Shown: positions 36,087 through 44,664, numbered from the stretch's first letter. The stretch: 64,000 nt of DNA from Trichomonas vaginalis G3 (GCF_026262505.1 NC_067204.1:11054522-11118521), one strand, 5' to 3'. The notes: a model not told the origin generated them from the letters alone. Translations and numbers: made by a program.

Positions 36087-36717
36087 ATATTTTTTATTTT
36101 TTATATTTCTATTTTATAATAAAAAAAATCATATTATTTATTTAATTATTTTTGATTAACGAATCAAGTTTTCTGACTTCTGCACTTTATCATTCAGCAT
36201 TTGCTAATATATTCTCTTCAATTGCAAATATTCAACCATTGAATTCAGCAGAATCTAATATATTAAGGCTGAAACTTAGTAATACATCAGCGTGTTATAG
36301 TGTTATTGTCAAAAATTTCATTTTTCTCATTATAACTCTTTGAAGTAAATTAACTTAAGATATTTCTTCCTGAAGTTGTTCTTACTAAACTACTATGGAA
36401 ACTCACAGTGTATTACAGTAGATTTTATATAATACACTTTTACAAATCACAAATTGAGCAAAATATGGGGAGATGTAGGAAAAAAATTGATTTTCTCATT
36501 TTTACCGCAGCTATATTTGAAATTATGAATCATTTATCTTCGAAATTGCTTGTGCAAAGTGTAACGTTTAATTGGAAAATCTTGCGTTGTAATGCATGAA
36601 AATTCGGTTCACTTCACTTCTGACACTTTACATATCGGATGTATTATCTAAGAATTATATTATAAAATAATAATTTTGTGTTTTATAAGTTTATTTGTAT
36701 AAATTGATTCAAAAAAA

Positions 36718-37650
36718 ATGGAAAGACAAGAAGTGGATCTGCCAAATGAAAATCAGATTTATATTACGGCATATCTTGAATATTCTATTGGCAAAAAGAC
36801 AGCAGACCAAGTTGCAAAAGATTTGCACATAGGTAGAAAAAAATTATTATTAAAATGGCAAGAACTTGGTTTAAATCCAAAAAAGCTCGGAAGACCAGAA
36901 ACTCCTCTTAGAACAGATTTGTTACCAACCATTCACGAAATAAAAGCTAAGTACAATCTAGGTTATAAAAAAGTTTTAGAGAGTTACATACATGATGACA
37001 CAGTTTCATTTCACGATATGCTTAAATTATACGAAAAAGAGAATCTTTTCAAATTTCGGCGAGATCCAGAAAAAATTGATGAACATCCAAATCAGTATGT
37101 TTCCCAATACGTAAATCAGCAATGGCATACTGATTTAAAAAGCTTCAAAGAAGAGACAAATGGTACCAAGCATACTTATCATTTAATTGCCTTTATCGAT
37201 GACAGATCTCGTTTTTGTATTTATTACGAAATTCTTCCCGATAAAACAATGAAATCAACTTCAAAAGCTTTACAAAATGCTATCGACTCTATCAAAATTA
37301 TTCCATACGAACTTTTGACAGATAATGGATGCGAATTTACAGGAAAGGACTTCAAAAACGTTCTTCAAGTAAATGGCATTCAACACCATCGGACAGAACC
37401 TTACACACCACAGTTAAATGGTAAAATAGAACGTTTTTGGCAAACAATCTTTTCGGCTCGCCCAGATTTTATCGAAATAAGAGAATTTTTACCTCACGCA
37501 ATAGAAGAATACAACACAGTATGGGTTCATACAGCTCTTAAAGATCTTTTCGGTGGAAAACCTACTCCAAAATCAATTTGGGACCAGGGTCCTAAATGGA
37601 CAAAGGACTTAAACCCAAATCCTGAGTTCGAAATACAGCCTCGTAACTAA
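36718..37650 (+). CDS. D,D-35-E integrase, intact (copy 8)
   Basis: 310 codons, identical to 12563-13495. Confidence 0.87.
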   Translation: MERQEVDLPNENQIYITAYLEYSIGKKTADQVAKDLHIGRKKLLLKWQELGLNPKKLGRPETPLRTDLLPTIHEIKAKYNLGYKKVLESYIHDDTVSFHDMLKLYEKENLFKFRRDPEKIDEHPNQYVSQYVNQQWHTDLKSFKEETNGTKHTYHLIAFIDDRSRFCIYYEILPDKTMKSTSKALQNAIDSIKIIPYELLTDNGCEFTGKDFKNVLQVNGIQHHRTEPYTPQLNGKIERFWQTIFSARPDFIEIREFLPHAIEEYNTVWVHTALKDLFGGKPTPKSIWDQGPKWTKDLNPNPEFEIQPRN

Positions 37651-38129
37651 AAATAAAGTAAAAATACGAATAAACATTTTATTATAATTTAAATTTTTTT
37701 TATTCATAAAGTAATACGATATATAGCTAAGCTATGTAAGGATATTCTGATGCTGAGAGTTTAAGAACTTTAAATTACGTATAGAAAAAAAATTCATTTA
37801 ATATTTTGTAACATTTTTTAAATTGATAGATAGTTAGATTTTGTAGGGGAAGGTAAGATTCTTTGTGGTAATAATGGTCGTTGAAATTAAAATGAATGTA
37901 AGATTTGTGGAGAAATTGTATAAATTTGCATAGTGTTAGATTCAGAATAGGAGCATATGAGCCAGTGATTGTGTCTAATGTTTTTAAGGTGCTAATTGGA
38001 AGTAGAAAAGAAAAAAATTTGTTGCAATAACATCATATTGCAAAAAAGTTTTTAAAATATGATGTATGAATAAGAGTATGATTGGTATAGATTTGGGTTG
38101 TATAAATGTGATTGAACAATTGTTAATGG

Positions 38130-38250
38130 AAAGTTCAAAAACTTGGGTGCAATCAGTTCTGATTGCACCCAAGTTTTTGAACTTTGTATAAGGAATTGTT
38201 GGCTATGATGTACTGATCATGAATCAGTACATCATAGCCAACAATTCCTT
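38130..38250. repeat. Hairpin pair, unit 8/9 junction (reversed H1 loop)
   Basis: H1 loop TT and H2 loop CATGA, the same state as the unit 3/4 junction. Confidence 0.9.
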
Positions 38251-38284
38251 CCCAAACAACCCGAAATTTGTCTGATTCCACACT

Positions 38285-39306
38285 AATTTTATTAATTTAT
38301 CTAAACTTTTATCCTCGTCTACAATTTAATCATCAATAATTATCTCTTGTTCTATTTCACTATTATATATATATATATTTATATGATTTGATTTAAAAAA
38401 ATAAATAAATTAATAAATCATTTACTCAAATATATCAAAAGTTTTATTTTTATATATAAAGATAACTACTTTTAAAAAAAATACCCTATATATTTTTGCC
38501 ATGTAAACTATTTTGCCATGTAAACTTGTCACTTTTGTCAGAAGTGAAGTGAACCGAATTTTCATGCACAAAAGGAAAATCTTGCGTTGGTAGAGGATAA
38601 GAAATGTATTTAATGACATCAATAGTTTCTGTATCTGTAATTTGAGTTGAACCTTCAAAATGAACATAAACAGACTCTTCTCCGAAAAAGTCTTTACATG
38701 ATTTTCTTAAAATTGTTTCACTTGTAATATATAAATTACTTCTTTTTCGAAATGCATTTTTTGGACCTTGATAAACATTAAATCTGCCTTTAATATAAAT
38801 ATTCATTCGATTTGGAATATCGGAAAAAGCAGTGGATGAAATTCTGATTGAAGTTATATTGTTTTGGAATGTAATACTGTTAGAGACTCACAATTTCCAA
38901 ATGCTTTATCTCCAATATAACTTACATACCCTAGAATTGTTATACTTATTAATGATGTGCATTCATAAAATACTTCATATTAATTTTGGCTATCTTCAAA
39001 GGAATTGTAATACTGCTTAAAGACTTGCATGATTTAAATACGCCAACTCCAATTGTGTTTACACTATCTGGAATTGTAATACTTGTTAACGATTGGCATG
39101 AGTAAAATGCATAATTTTGAATAGTTGTTATTCTATCTGAAAATGTAATATTTGTTAATGATATGCAATATTGAAATGTATAAGACTTAATTTCATTTAT
39201 TATTCCGAGAAATGTAATATTTATCAAATTTGAACAAGAAGAAAATGCATAATCTAAAACATCATTTACATTTTTGCGGAATTATTATACTTATTAATGA
39301 TTTACA
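38285..39306. mobile_element. Array unit 9, left part only
   Basis: Leader and the 3' half of the BspA-like gene, cut by the 100-N gap. Several single-base differences lie in this last stretch before the gap. Confidence 0.72.
38508..39306 (-). pseudogene. BspA-like LRR gene (copy 8, cut by gap)
   Basis: C-terminal portion of the 226-2055 gene, entering the gap upstream. A few homopolymer differences break it into pieces (38486-38806 and 38949-39227 are open). Confidence 0.7.
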
Positions 39307-39406
39307 NNNNNNNNNNNNNNNNNNNNNNNNNNNNNNNNNNNNNNNNNNNNNNNNNNNNNNNNNNNNNNNNNNNNNNNNNNNNNNNNNNNNNNNNNNNNNN
39401 NNNNNN
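39307..39406. other. Assembly gap (100 N)
   Basis: Exactly 100 N, a scaffold-type placeholder. The array stops on its left and the Polinton starts on its right, so their physical adjacency is not shown by sequence. Confidence 0.98.
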
Positions 39407-40100
39407 TGTAGCAGAACATAGCCCAAGTACTTTAACATCAGACCAAGACAGTGCATACCTCAGCAATGAAATCACAGATTTTCTCATTAAGCATAACATA
39501 ACTCACTACACTACTGAAGACCATAACCATAACATACTCGGCATCATAAACCGCTTCATAAGAACGCTCAGAGATTTAAACCAAGAGCGAGACTTTACCG
39601 AAGAAACAATGAAAAATTTTCTCGAAGTATATAATTCCTCAACACATTCTACAACAGGACATACACCAAATTCAATGACACAACAACAAGAAGAAAAGTA
39701 TATACAAAAGAAACGAAGCCAAACACAAAATATCAGAAATTCAACACAATTTACCCTCATTCCTGGTACAAAAGTTCGTGTAGTTCTTGACGACAAACCG
39801 TTGACAAAGAAACGTTTAAGGTTAAGTCGAAACTATTATATCGTAGACTCTACGCAAGGTAATGGATATCTTATAAAAGCTGCTGACGACTCCATTGCGT
39901 TTTATCCTCGTCATAAATTAGTCGAAAGTAGTAATGGCAAACTTGCTGAAACCATTGACGAAGCAAAGCGAGGAGTGGTTATTGAAATACTTGGCTACAA
40001 CATAAACGATGACACTTATAAAGTAAGATATGAAGGAGGCGTTGAAGATGTTATACCATCTAAGAACTTGAGTCGAAGCCAACACATCTGGGACCATTAG
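39407..40100 (+). CDS. Polinton integrase, C-terminal part
   Basis: About 231 visible residues of an rve-family integrase; the 5' part is in the gap. It shows the second catalytic aspartate region (LTSDQDSAYLSN) and the following helix region (HNILGIINRFIRTLRDL), then a basic linker and a C-terminal SH3/chromo-like segment (VVIEILGYN, YKVRYEGGVEDVIPSKNL) typical of Maverick and retrotransposon integrases. Unlike the array integrase, it has this long C-terminal domain, so the two are not recent relatives. Its expected role is insertion of the element. Confidence 0.8.
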
Positions 40101-40130
40101 AGCGGGAGTACTGGAAAGACAAAAATAAGC

Positions 40131-40247
40131 CAGAAAGAATAAGAAAATTCTTCTAAACTTTTTCGTTGGATGTAAATCAGACAAAGCATTTACCAGAAAG
40201 AATAAGAAAATTCTTCTAAACTTTTTCATTAGATGTAAATCAGACAA
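40131..40247 (+). repeat. Direct repeat pair, 55 bp each, 62 bp apart
   Basis: 40131-40185 and 40193-40247 are near-identical. Each contains AGAAAATTCT and ends with GATGTAAATCAGACAAA. The sequence just before the ATG of the gene at 53023 (GGATGTAA) resembles part of it, so these may be remnants of a Polinton leader. Confidence 0.7.
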
Positions 40248-40258
40248 AATAATTTTTA

Positions 40259-40360
40259 GGGAAGAGTATTATAAGGCATTTTGTGAAGAATATAGCAACA
40301 GTCTGAATTCCGGCGGTTGCTTTTTATACAAAATTCATGCAGGAATTCCTGATGAAATCA
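40259..40360 (+). repeat. Displaced 102-bp copy of KilA-N gene interior
   Basis: Matches 40725-40826 inside the KilA-N gene except for an internal 26-bp block (40295-40320) that is inverted. It lies between two copies of a CAGACAAAATAATTTTTAGGG-like sequence, suggesting a small duplication within the element. Confidence 0.85.
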
Positions 40361-40377
40361 GACAAAAATAATTTTTA

Positions 40378-40423
40378 GGGTAGAAGGTTAGATCTAACCC
40401 GATTTCTAACCTCATTTCTACCC
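40378..40423 (-). repeat. Dispersed 46-bp hairpin, copy 1
   Basis: Outer arms GGGTAGA/TCTACCC enclose the perfect palindrome GGTTAGATCTAACC. Nearly the same sequence occurs at 42655, 42809 and 52881 on the other strand and in short form at 41563. All lie between genes. Confidence 0.85.
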
Positions 40424-40458
40424 TAGCCGCTTTGCGGCTCTGATTGCTTTAGCTTTCT

Positions 40459-40552
40459 CATGAATTTTCATGAATTTCCTTAAGACAGAAAAAATAAAGT
40501 TAGTTTTAAAATTATTTTTATTTATTTTTTTATTTTGTATGTAAAGACAGAA
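40459..40552 (+). promoter_or_regulatory. Shared KilA-N-cluster leader, copy 1
   Basis: Conserved block: CATGAATTTTCATGAATTT, then CCTTAAGACAGAAAAAATA, a T-rich tract, then TTTTGTATGTAAAGACAG immediately before the ATG. The same block precedes the genes starting at 41681 and 42970, which implies common transcription control. Exact start site unknown. Confidence 0.6.
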
Positions 40553-41215
40553 ATGTCAGTCGAAGCAAAAACGTTCACGAACAAATCTAATGGCGAAACA
40601 TTCACAAAAGGCACTTATAATGGTATTGAAGTCTTACGTAGAGACAAGGATGGTTACATTAATGCAACAAAGATGTGTCAGCAGTTTAGGAAAGACTTTA
40701 GAAAGTTGTTGGAAAATAAGTCCTGGGAAGAGTATTATAAGGCATTTTGTGAAGAATATAGCAACCGCCGGAATTCAGACAGTTGCTTTTTATACAAAAT
40801 TCATGCAGGAATTCCTGATGAAATCAAACAGGCTAGAGGAACGTATGTAGACCCAAGACTTATAAACTATATAGCAATGTGGGCTTCTCCAAAATATTGT
40901 ATAGCAGTTGGAAAAATTATGGACTCCATAGACAAGAAAGTTCATGAGAAATTAGATGAAGAAGAACTCGAAGATACAGTAGAGAATGCTAAACATTTGT
41001 TTGAAGAAGAAGTTAGAAAAATGTGCGAAAAACAATTAGAACATGAACGTGAGATATGTTATGGTTATAGAGATTCTCCATACGAACTAGACCAATGGGA
41101 ACAAGAAGATTTAAAGAGAGAATTTAGAGAATATGAACTCGCTAAGATAGCATTAGAAGCTGCAGAAAAGAAGTTAAAAGTTTGGGGTTGTTTTGTACAA
41201 AAATACTGTGAGTAA
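40553..41215 (+). CDS. KilA-N domain protein (Polinton)
   Basis: 220 residues from the first in-frame ATG (upstream codons of the open frame have none). Residues about 10-125 form a KilA-N domain: NGIEVLRRDKDGYINATKMC near the start and GTYVDPRLINYIAMWASPKY at the end, the signature of this DNA-binding domain of phages, poxviruses and other large DNA viruses. The rest is charged, glutamate- and lysine-rich, and probably coiled coil. It probably binds element or host DNA and could regulate the cluster. An upstream intergenic duplication copies its interior. Confidence 0.8.
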   Translation: MSVEAKTFTNKSNGETFTKGTYNGIEVLRRDKDGYINATKMCQQFRKDFRKLLENKSWEEYYKAFCEEYSNRRNSDSCFLYKIHAGIPDEIKQARGTYVDPRLINYIAMWASPKYCIAVGKIMDSIDKKVHEKLDEEELEDTVENAKHLFEEEVRKMCEKQLEHEREICYGYRDSPYELDQWEQEDLKREFREYELAKIALEAAEKKLKVWGCFVQKYCE

Positions 41216-41389
41216 ATGAACCATTTATTTTTGTCATAAACGACCAAAAATATATTTTATCGTTAATGTTTTTTAGGTGTCACCACGTCACCATGTCACC
41301 AGGTTAATTAACTTCTCTTAAAAATGATGACAACATGACATTTTGACAACAGGTACGAAAACATTAATATATAAAATTCATGAAAATTC
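41216..41389. other. Intergenic, AT-rich with short direct repeats
   Basis: Contains repeated CACC-rich words (GTCACCACGTCACCATGTCACC) and ATTCATGAAAATTCATG near its end, the latter also present at 42780-42807. Confidence 0.4.
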
Positions 41390-41563
41390 ATGCAGGAAAT
41401 TCTTGAGTTTTGGATGAACGAATACGGTCAAGCCAAAAGTGGCTCAACCTCAAAACAAGCATTTTATGAGCTTACTAAGGGTGTTATAAATGAATTCAAA
41501 GGTATTTACATACATGCTGACCTCGTTCATTTTGTTGCTGAATTCAGCAAAAATAATGTTTAG
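41390..41563 (+). CDS. Small KilA-N-like ORF, 57 codons (Polinton)
   Basis: Starts ATG CAG GAA and ends with TAG at the edge of the short dispersed hairpin. The C-terminal half (FKGIYIHADLVHFVAEFSKNN) resembles the end of a KilA-N domain (compare GTYVDPRLINYIAMWASPKY in the neighbour). It may be a remnant of a third KilA-N paralogue or a small gene in its own right. Confidence 0.45.
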   Translation: MQEILEFWMNEYGQAKSGSTSKQAFYELTKGVINEFKGIYIHADLVHFVAEFSKNNV

Positions 41564-41596
41564 GGTAGATGGTTAGATCTAACCCGATTTCTACCC
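41563..41596 (-). repeat. Dispersed hairpin, short form (copy 2)
   Basis: 34-bp version of the element at 40378, with the same orientation, the same GGTTAGATCTAACC core and one inner segment absent. Confidence 0.8.
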
Positions 41597-41597
41597 T

Positions 41598-41680
41598 CAT
41601 GAATTTTCATGAATTTCCTTAAGATAGAAAAAATAAAGTTAGTTTTATTTTTATTTATTTTTTTATTTTGTATAAAAGAT
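41598..41680 (+). promoter_or_regulatory. Shared KilA-N-cluster leader, copy 2
   Basis: Same conserved leader as 40459-40552, ending TTTTGTATAAAAGAT directly before the ATG. Confidence 0.58.
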
Positions 41681-42646
41681 ATGATTTCAACAATCGGCAC
41701 AACAACAATTCAAGCCACGAACGGCGGGACTCTGTCCACAACAACAGCACCAAACTCGTTAGTCATGAATCCAACATCTATGTTGGTAGAGATGAAAAGC
41801 TTTATTCCTTCTTCATATACTTTTGAAACAGAAATCCAGAAGATAAAGCAAGAACTTTTAACAAGTAATTTAGACTGTACCGCACAGGATGAAGAAAATG
41901 AAGAATATCTTTATGAAATGCAGGACATTATTGACCATTTACCCAAATTGCCTGAAATCCAACAACAAAAGCTCACTATTCCTGAATTCGATGAAATAGA
42001 AGTGAAACCAACTGACTCAGTAGAAATAAAGAAGTTTATACGTAAAGTAAATTATGAGTTTCTAGGATATCATTGCAACCATAAAGTTATGGACAAAGAT
42101 TGCGACATGGTATATAAAAACATCTCTGACATATATAAATCTGGGGAGTTTAAGACATACGACAACTTTGTTTCATTAGTTGCAAAATGTGTATGGCAGA
42201 TAAGAGATAAAGACAGAAGAGGTAAGGTATGGCATGAACAGATAAAACCAACTGCTTCAGATTTAAAGAAAACCATTGACGCCTTAGTTGTTTTAGCAGG
42301 TAAGGTTTCAGAATATAACGCAAAAATGAATCCGCAATGTTCAAAATGTAAAGCAGCAATTAGGAAATATAACTATTCAGTAAAAGAGATAGAACGTATG
42401 AGAAACAACTATGCAGATTTAAAGAGGGAGGCAGAGAAGCCGGTAGAAAATAAAATGGACATGTTAGCATTTCTGAACAAAAACTATCCAACTGCTGACG
42501 ATTTCCTATTATCTGATGTCAAGAAGAAGTATAAAGAAACCTTCGGCATTGTTAAAATTTTTGATATCCTCAGCGAAGAAATAGAAGCTACAAAACTGTT
42601 TAGAATCTCACGAATTCATAACGTTTACCATGTAAAACGGTTATAA
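41681..42646 (+). CDS. Unknown Polinton protein, 321 residues
   Basis: Begins at the first in-frame ATG; the preceding hydrophobic stretch of the open frame is the translated leader and not part of the protein. The N-terminus is Thr-rich, the centre has a Cys/His-containing segment (GYHCNHKVMDKDCDMVY) and a CSKCKAA pair, then a charged probable coiled coil (about 230-265) and a C-terminal LSDVKKKYKETF segment with winged-helix character. I do not recognise the family. The leader shared with two KilA-N genes suggests the same expression class. Confidence 0.6.
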   Translation: MISTIGTTTIQATNGGTLSTTTAPNSLVMNPTSMLVEMKSFIPSSYTFETEIQKIKQELLTSNLDCTAQDEENEEYLYEMQDIIDHLPKLPEIQQQKLTIPEFDEIEVKPTDSVEIKKFIRKVNYEFLGYHCNHKVMDKDCDMVYKNISDIYKSGEFKTYDNFVSLVAKCVWQIRDKDRRGKVWHEQIKPTASDLKKTIDALVVLAGKVSEYNAKMNPQCSKCKAAIRKYNYSVKEIERMRNNYADLKREAEKPVENKMDMLAFLNKNYPTADDFLLSDVKKKYKETFGIVKIFDILSEEIEATKLFRISRIHNVYHVKRL

Positions 42647-42654
42647 ATAATGAG

Positions 42655-42700
42655 GGTAGAAATGAGGTTAGATATCGGGTTAGATCTAACCATCTACCCT
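42655..42700 (+). repeat. Dispersed 46-bp hairpin, copy 3
   Basis: Opposite orientation to copies 1-2. Begins 8 bases after the stop of the preceding gene. Confidence 0.85.
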
Positions 42701-42808
42701 AAAATATATTTTTGGTGTAAATTTCATTAACTGACTGACTGACGGCACAAAGTGGCTTAACGAAAACATTAATATATAAAATTCATGAAAATTCATGAAA
42801 ATTCATGA

Positions 42809-42854
42809 GGGTAGAAATGAGGGTAGATATCGGGTTAGATCTAACCTTCTACCC
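42809..42854 (+). repeat. Dispersed 46-bp hairpin, copy 4
   Basis: Same orientation as copy 3. Lies between ATTCATG repeats and the third shared leader. Confidence 0.85.
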
Positions 42855-42889
42855 TAAAATATATTTTTATTGAATTCAGCACAAAAATA

Positions 42890-42969
42890 ATGAATTTCCT
42901 TAAGACAGAAAAAATAAAGTTAGTTTTTATTTTTTTTTCGAATTTTTTATTTTGTATGTAAAGACAGTA
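42890..42969 (+). promoter_or_regulatory. Shared KilA-N-cluster leader, copy 3
   Basis: ATGAATTTCCTTAAGACAG, T-rich tract and TTTTGTATGTAAAGACAG directly before the ATG, as at 40459-40552. Confidence 0.58.
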
Positions 42970-43797
42970 ATGTCAACATCAGAGAACACAACAACTGCTA
43001 TCGTTCATGAAGCCATAAATGAAGAATACGAGTACATACAGTATAACAAACAGTTACGTCTCATTCGTTCAGTTAAAGATGACATGTACCAAATGCAAAG
43101 TATAATGAATGCTCCTCGTTCTACAAAGCAAGCATATCATTGGTTTGAAAACCAACAGACAAAAGAACTTTTAGAAGAATTTCCTCATATGATTGCTTCC
43201 CTCGGAAAACCGAGAGAAGAGATTCCGTACGAAAATCGCAAGAATTTGGCTCCTGGTTTGAAAGGTTATTATGTTCATAGACTTTTAGTAAATGCTGTAG
43301 CAATGTGGGCTTCACCTCGTTATGCTTGTTATATTTTCATGATGTTAGATGAACTTTATAAAGCAGAACGTGGAGAGATGGAAAAGAAACTTCATGCAAA
43401 AGATGAAGTCATTGAATCCAAAGACAAAAGCATACAGAAAAGAATACCGCGTTCAGTACCAAAAGGAAAGGAAAAGAGTTATAAGTATATGATATATACT
43501 GAAGAGATGGAAAATGAAGAAGATAAAGATATGGTTATGTTGCATTTAGTCAGAAGAAACAACAAGAGCTTTTATGACTTAGCTAAAATATATAAATCTG
43601 ACAGAAACTGGTTCTATCGTGAAAACTTACCGATTTCAATGACACCGAATGAGCAAATAAAGGAAATTGTCAAAAATACTCTTCCTCAAACACACTATGA
43701 CATCAAAGGTTGCACAATACTTACATTCAAAGAAGACTTAACATTACTGAAGGAAAAAATAACAGAATATTTCGACAACTTCAAAGAGGAAGAATAA
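42970..43797 (+). CDS. KilA-N-like protein with C-terminal extension (Polinton)
   Basis: 275 residues from the ATG after the shared leader. The middle (about 95-125) shows a KilA-N C-terminal signature (GYYVHRLLVNAVAMWASPRY). The N-terminal half is diverged from the 40553 gene, including an AYHWFENQQTKELLEEF segment. After a charged linker (about 130-165), residues about 170-225 (YKYMIYTEEM, MVMLHLVRRNNKSF) resemble the DUF3627-like or nuclease-like extension that follows KilA-N in large DNA viruses. DNA binding is likely; the extension's role is uncertain. Confidence 0.7.
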   Translation: MSTSENTTTAIVHEAINEEYEYIQYNKQLRLIRSVKDDMYQMQSIMNAPRSTKQAYHWFENQQTKELLEEFPHMIASLGKPREEIPYENRKNLAPGLKGYYVHRLLVNAVAMWASPRYACYIFMMLDELYKAERGEMEKKLHAKDEVIESKDKSIQKRIPRSVPKGKEKSYKYMIYTEEMENEEDKDMVMLHLVRRNNKSFYDLAKIYKSDRNWFYRENLPISMTPNEQIKEIVKNTLPQTHYDIKGCTILTFKEDLTLLKEKITEYFDNFKEEE

Positions 43798-43851
43798 AAA
43801 AATCTAAGCTAATTTTATTTTTTTATAAAATTTTATCTCATATGAAAGAAC

Positions 43852-44067
43852 ATGAATTTAGAATATTCGGAACTCATGACAGAAGAAGAGAACGAACAAC
43901 ATGTAAAAGATTATGCAAAATTTCTGAAGACATACAAAGCATTTAAACAATATCTAAATGCTTCTAAAGATTATGCAAAATTTCTGAAGGTATATAAAGC
44001 CTATGAAAAAGCGTATGAAAAGTTTATACATTGGGGAATTGTTGTAAAATATCCATATGAAGACTAA
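43852..44067 (+). CDS. Small repeat-containing protein, 71 residues (Polinton)
   Basis: Short charged frame with an internal duplication: KDYAKFLKTYKAF and KDYAKFLKVYKAY, about 22 residues apart. Upstream TCATA about 15 bases before the ATG fits the trichomonad initiator pattern TCA-Py-(T/A). Function unknown. Small size leaves doubt. Confidence 0.5.
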   Translation: MNLEYSELMTEEENEQHVKDYAKFLKTYKAFKQYLNASKDYAKFLKVYKAYEKAYEKFIHWGIVVKYPYED

Positions 44068-44083
44068 CCAAAAATAAATTTTC

Positions 44084-44575
44084 TTATAAATCCTCAGAAT
44101 CACTTTCCTCAACTATGGGCTCCGCGTTGCGGATTTCCATACCTTCTTCATCAAATTCAATCGTTGCTTCCTCAATTACTGGTAGGATTTTATGGAGTGT
44201 ATCTTTATTCGTTATCATCTTCAGAGATGAAGGATAATATTTAACGACATTTTCTCCTTTCTTGAATTCTTTCTGCTGCATTAAATCTAAAACAATGCTG
44301 AAAAATTCAACGTTAGAGTTCTTCATAATCGTATAATGAGAATCTTTAATATTTACATATATTCCTTTCTGTTTAAGTAATACTGCTATTTCATGTGGTG
44401 TGTAACGTTTTCTGTCAATAACGATAGCATATGGTTTAACAAACGATGTATATAATCCTTTCACAGACTTTTTATTGAATATAACATTAACATTTGAAGC
44501 ATTATTGAACTCATTCTTGATGGCAGTAGCGAGAGCATTGTATGAAAAGAACTTGTAATCTTGCATGTGTTTCAT
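44084..44575 (-). CDS. Unknown Polinton protein, 163 residues
   Basis: Complete frame from ATG, preceded on its strand by a T-rich ATTTTTATTTTA leader. Mixed alpha/beta look with an acidic C-terminus (EEATIEFDEEGMEIRN, ESDSEDL). No motif recognised. Opposite strand to its neighbours, convergent with the 43852 gene. Confidence 0.6.
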   Translation of the reverse strand: MKHMQDYKFFSYNALATAIKNEFNNASNVNVIFNKKSVKGLYTSFVKPYAIVIDRKRYTPHEIAVLLKQKGIYVNIKDSHYTIMKNSNVEFFSIVLDLMQQKEFKKGENVVKYYPSSLKMITNKDTLHKILPVIEEATIEFDEEGMEIRNAEPIVEESDSEDL

Positions 44576-44644
44576 TAAAATAAAAATATTAAATTATTTT
44601 GAAAAATAACTTAAAAAATCTAATCTAATTTTTTCAAAAAAATA

Positions 44645-44657
44645 TTTTTTATCCGAT
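44645..44657 (+). promoter_or_regulatory. Second-class leader motif TTTTTTATCCGAT
   Basis: Eight bases before the ATG at 44665. Related words precede the genes at 45060, 49743 (minus), 50026 (minus), 50534, 52628 and 53023, so it is a candidate promoter core for the remaining genes of the element. Confidence 0.45.
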
Positions 44658-44664
44658 AGGAAAG

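Larger units (their letters stand above)
33665..38284. mobile_element. Array unit 8
   Basis: Full unit of 4620 bp, near-identical to unit 3. The integrase is open. Confidence 0.75.

Noticed and set aside
1-39306. Array as repeated passes over one sequencing template
   Set aside because: Repeated passes would alternate orientation; here successive units share one orientation apart from one inverted block. A circular template or assembly duplication is still possible.
1-39306. Array integrase as a Polinton or retroelement relic
   Set aside because: No polymerase, capsid, protease or reverse transcriptase in any unit, and the integrase lacks the long C-terminal domain of the Polinton integrase at 39407.
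39506-40247. Minus-strand frames opposite the Polinton integrase
   Set aside because: Shadows of the integrase and of the direct repeats that follow it.
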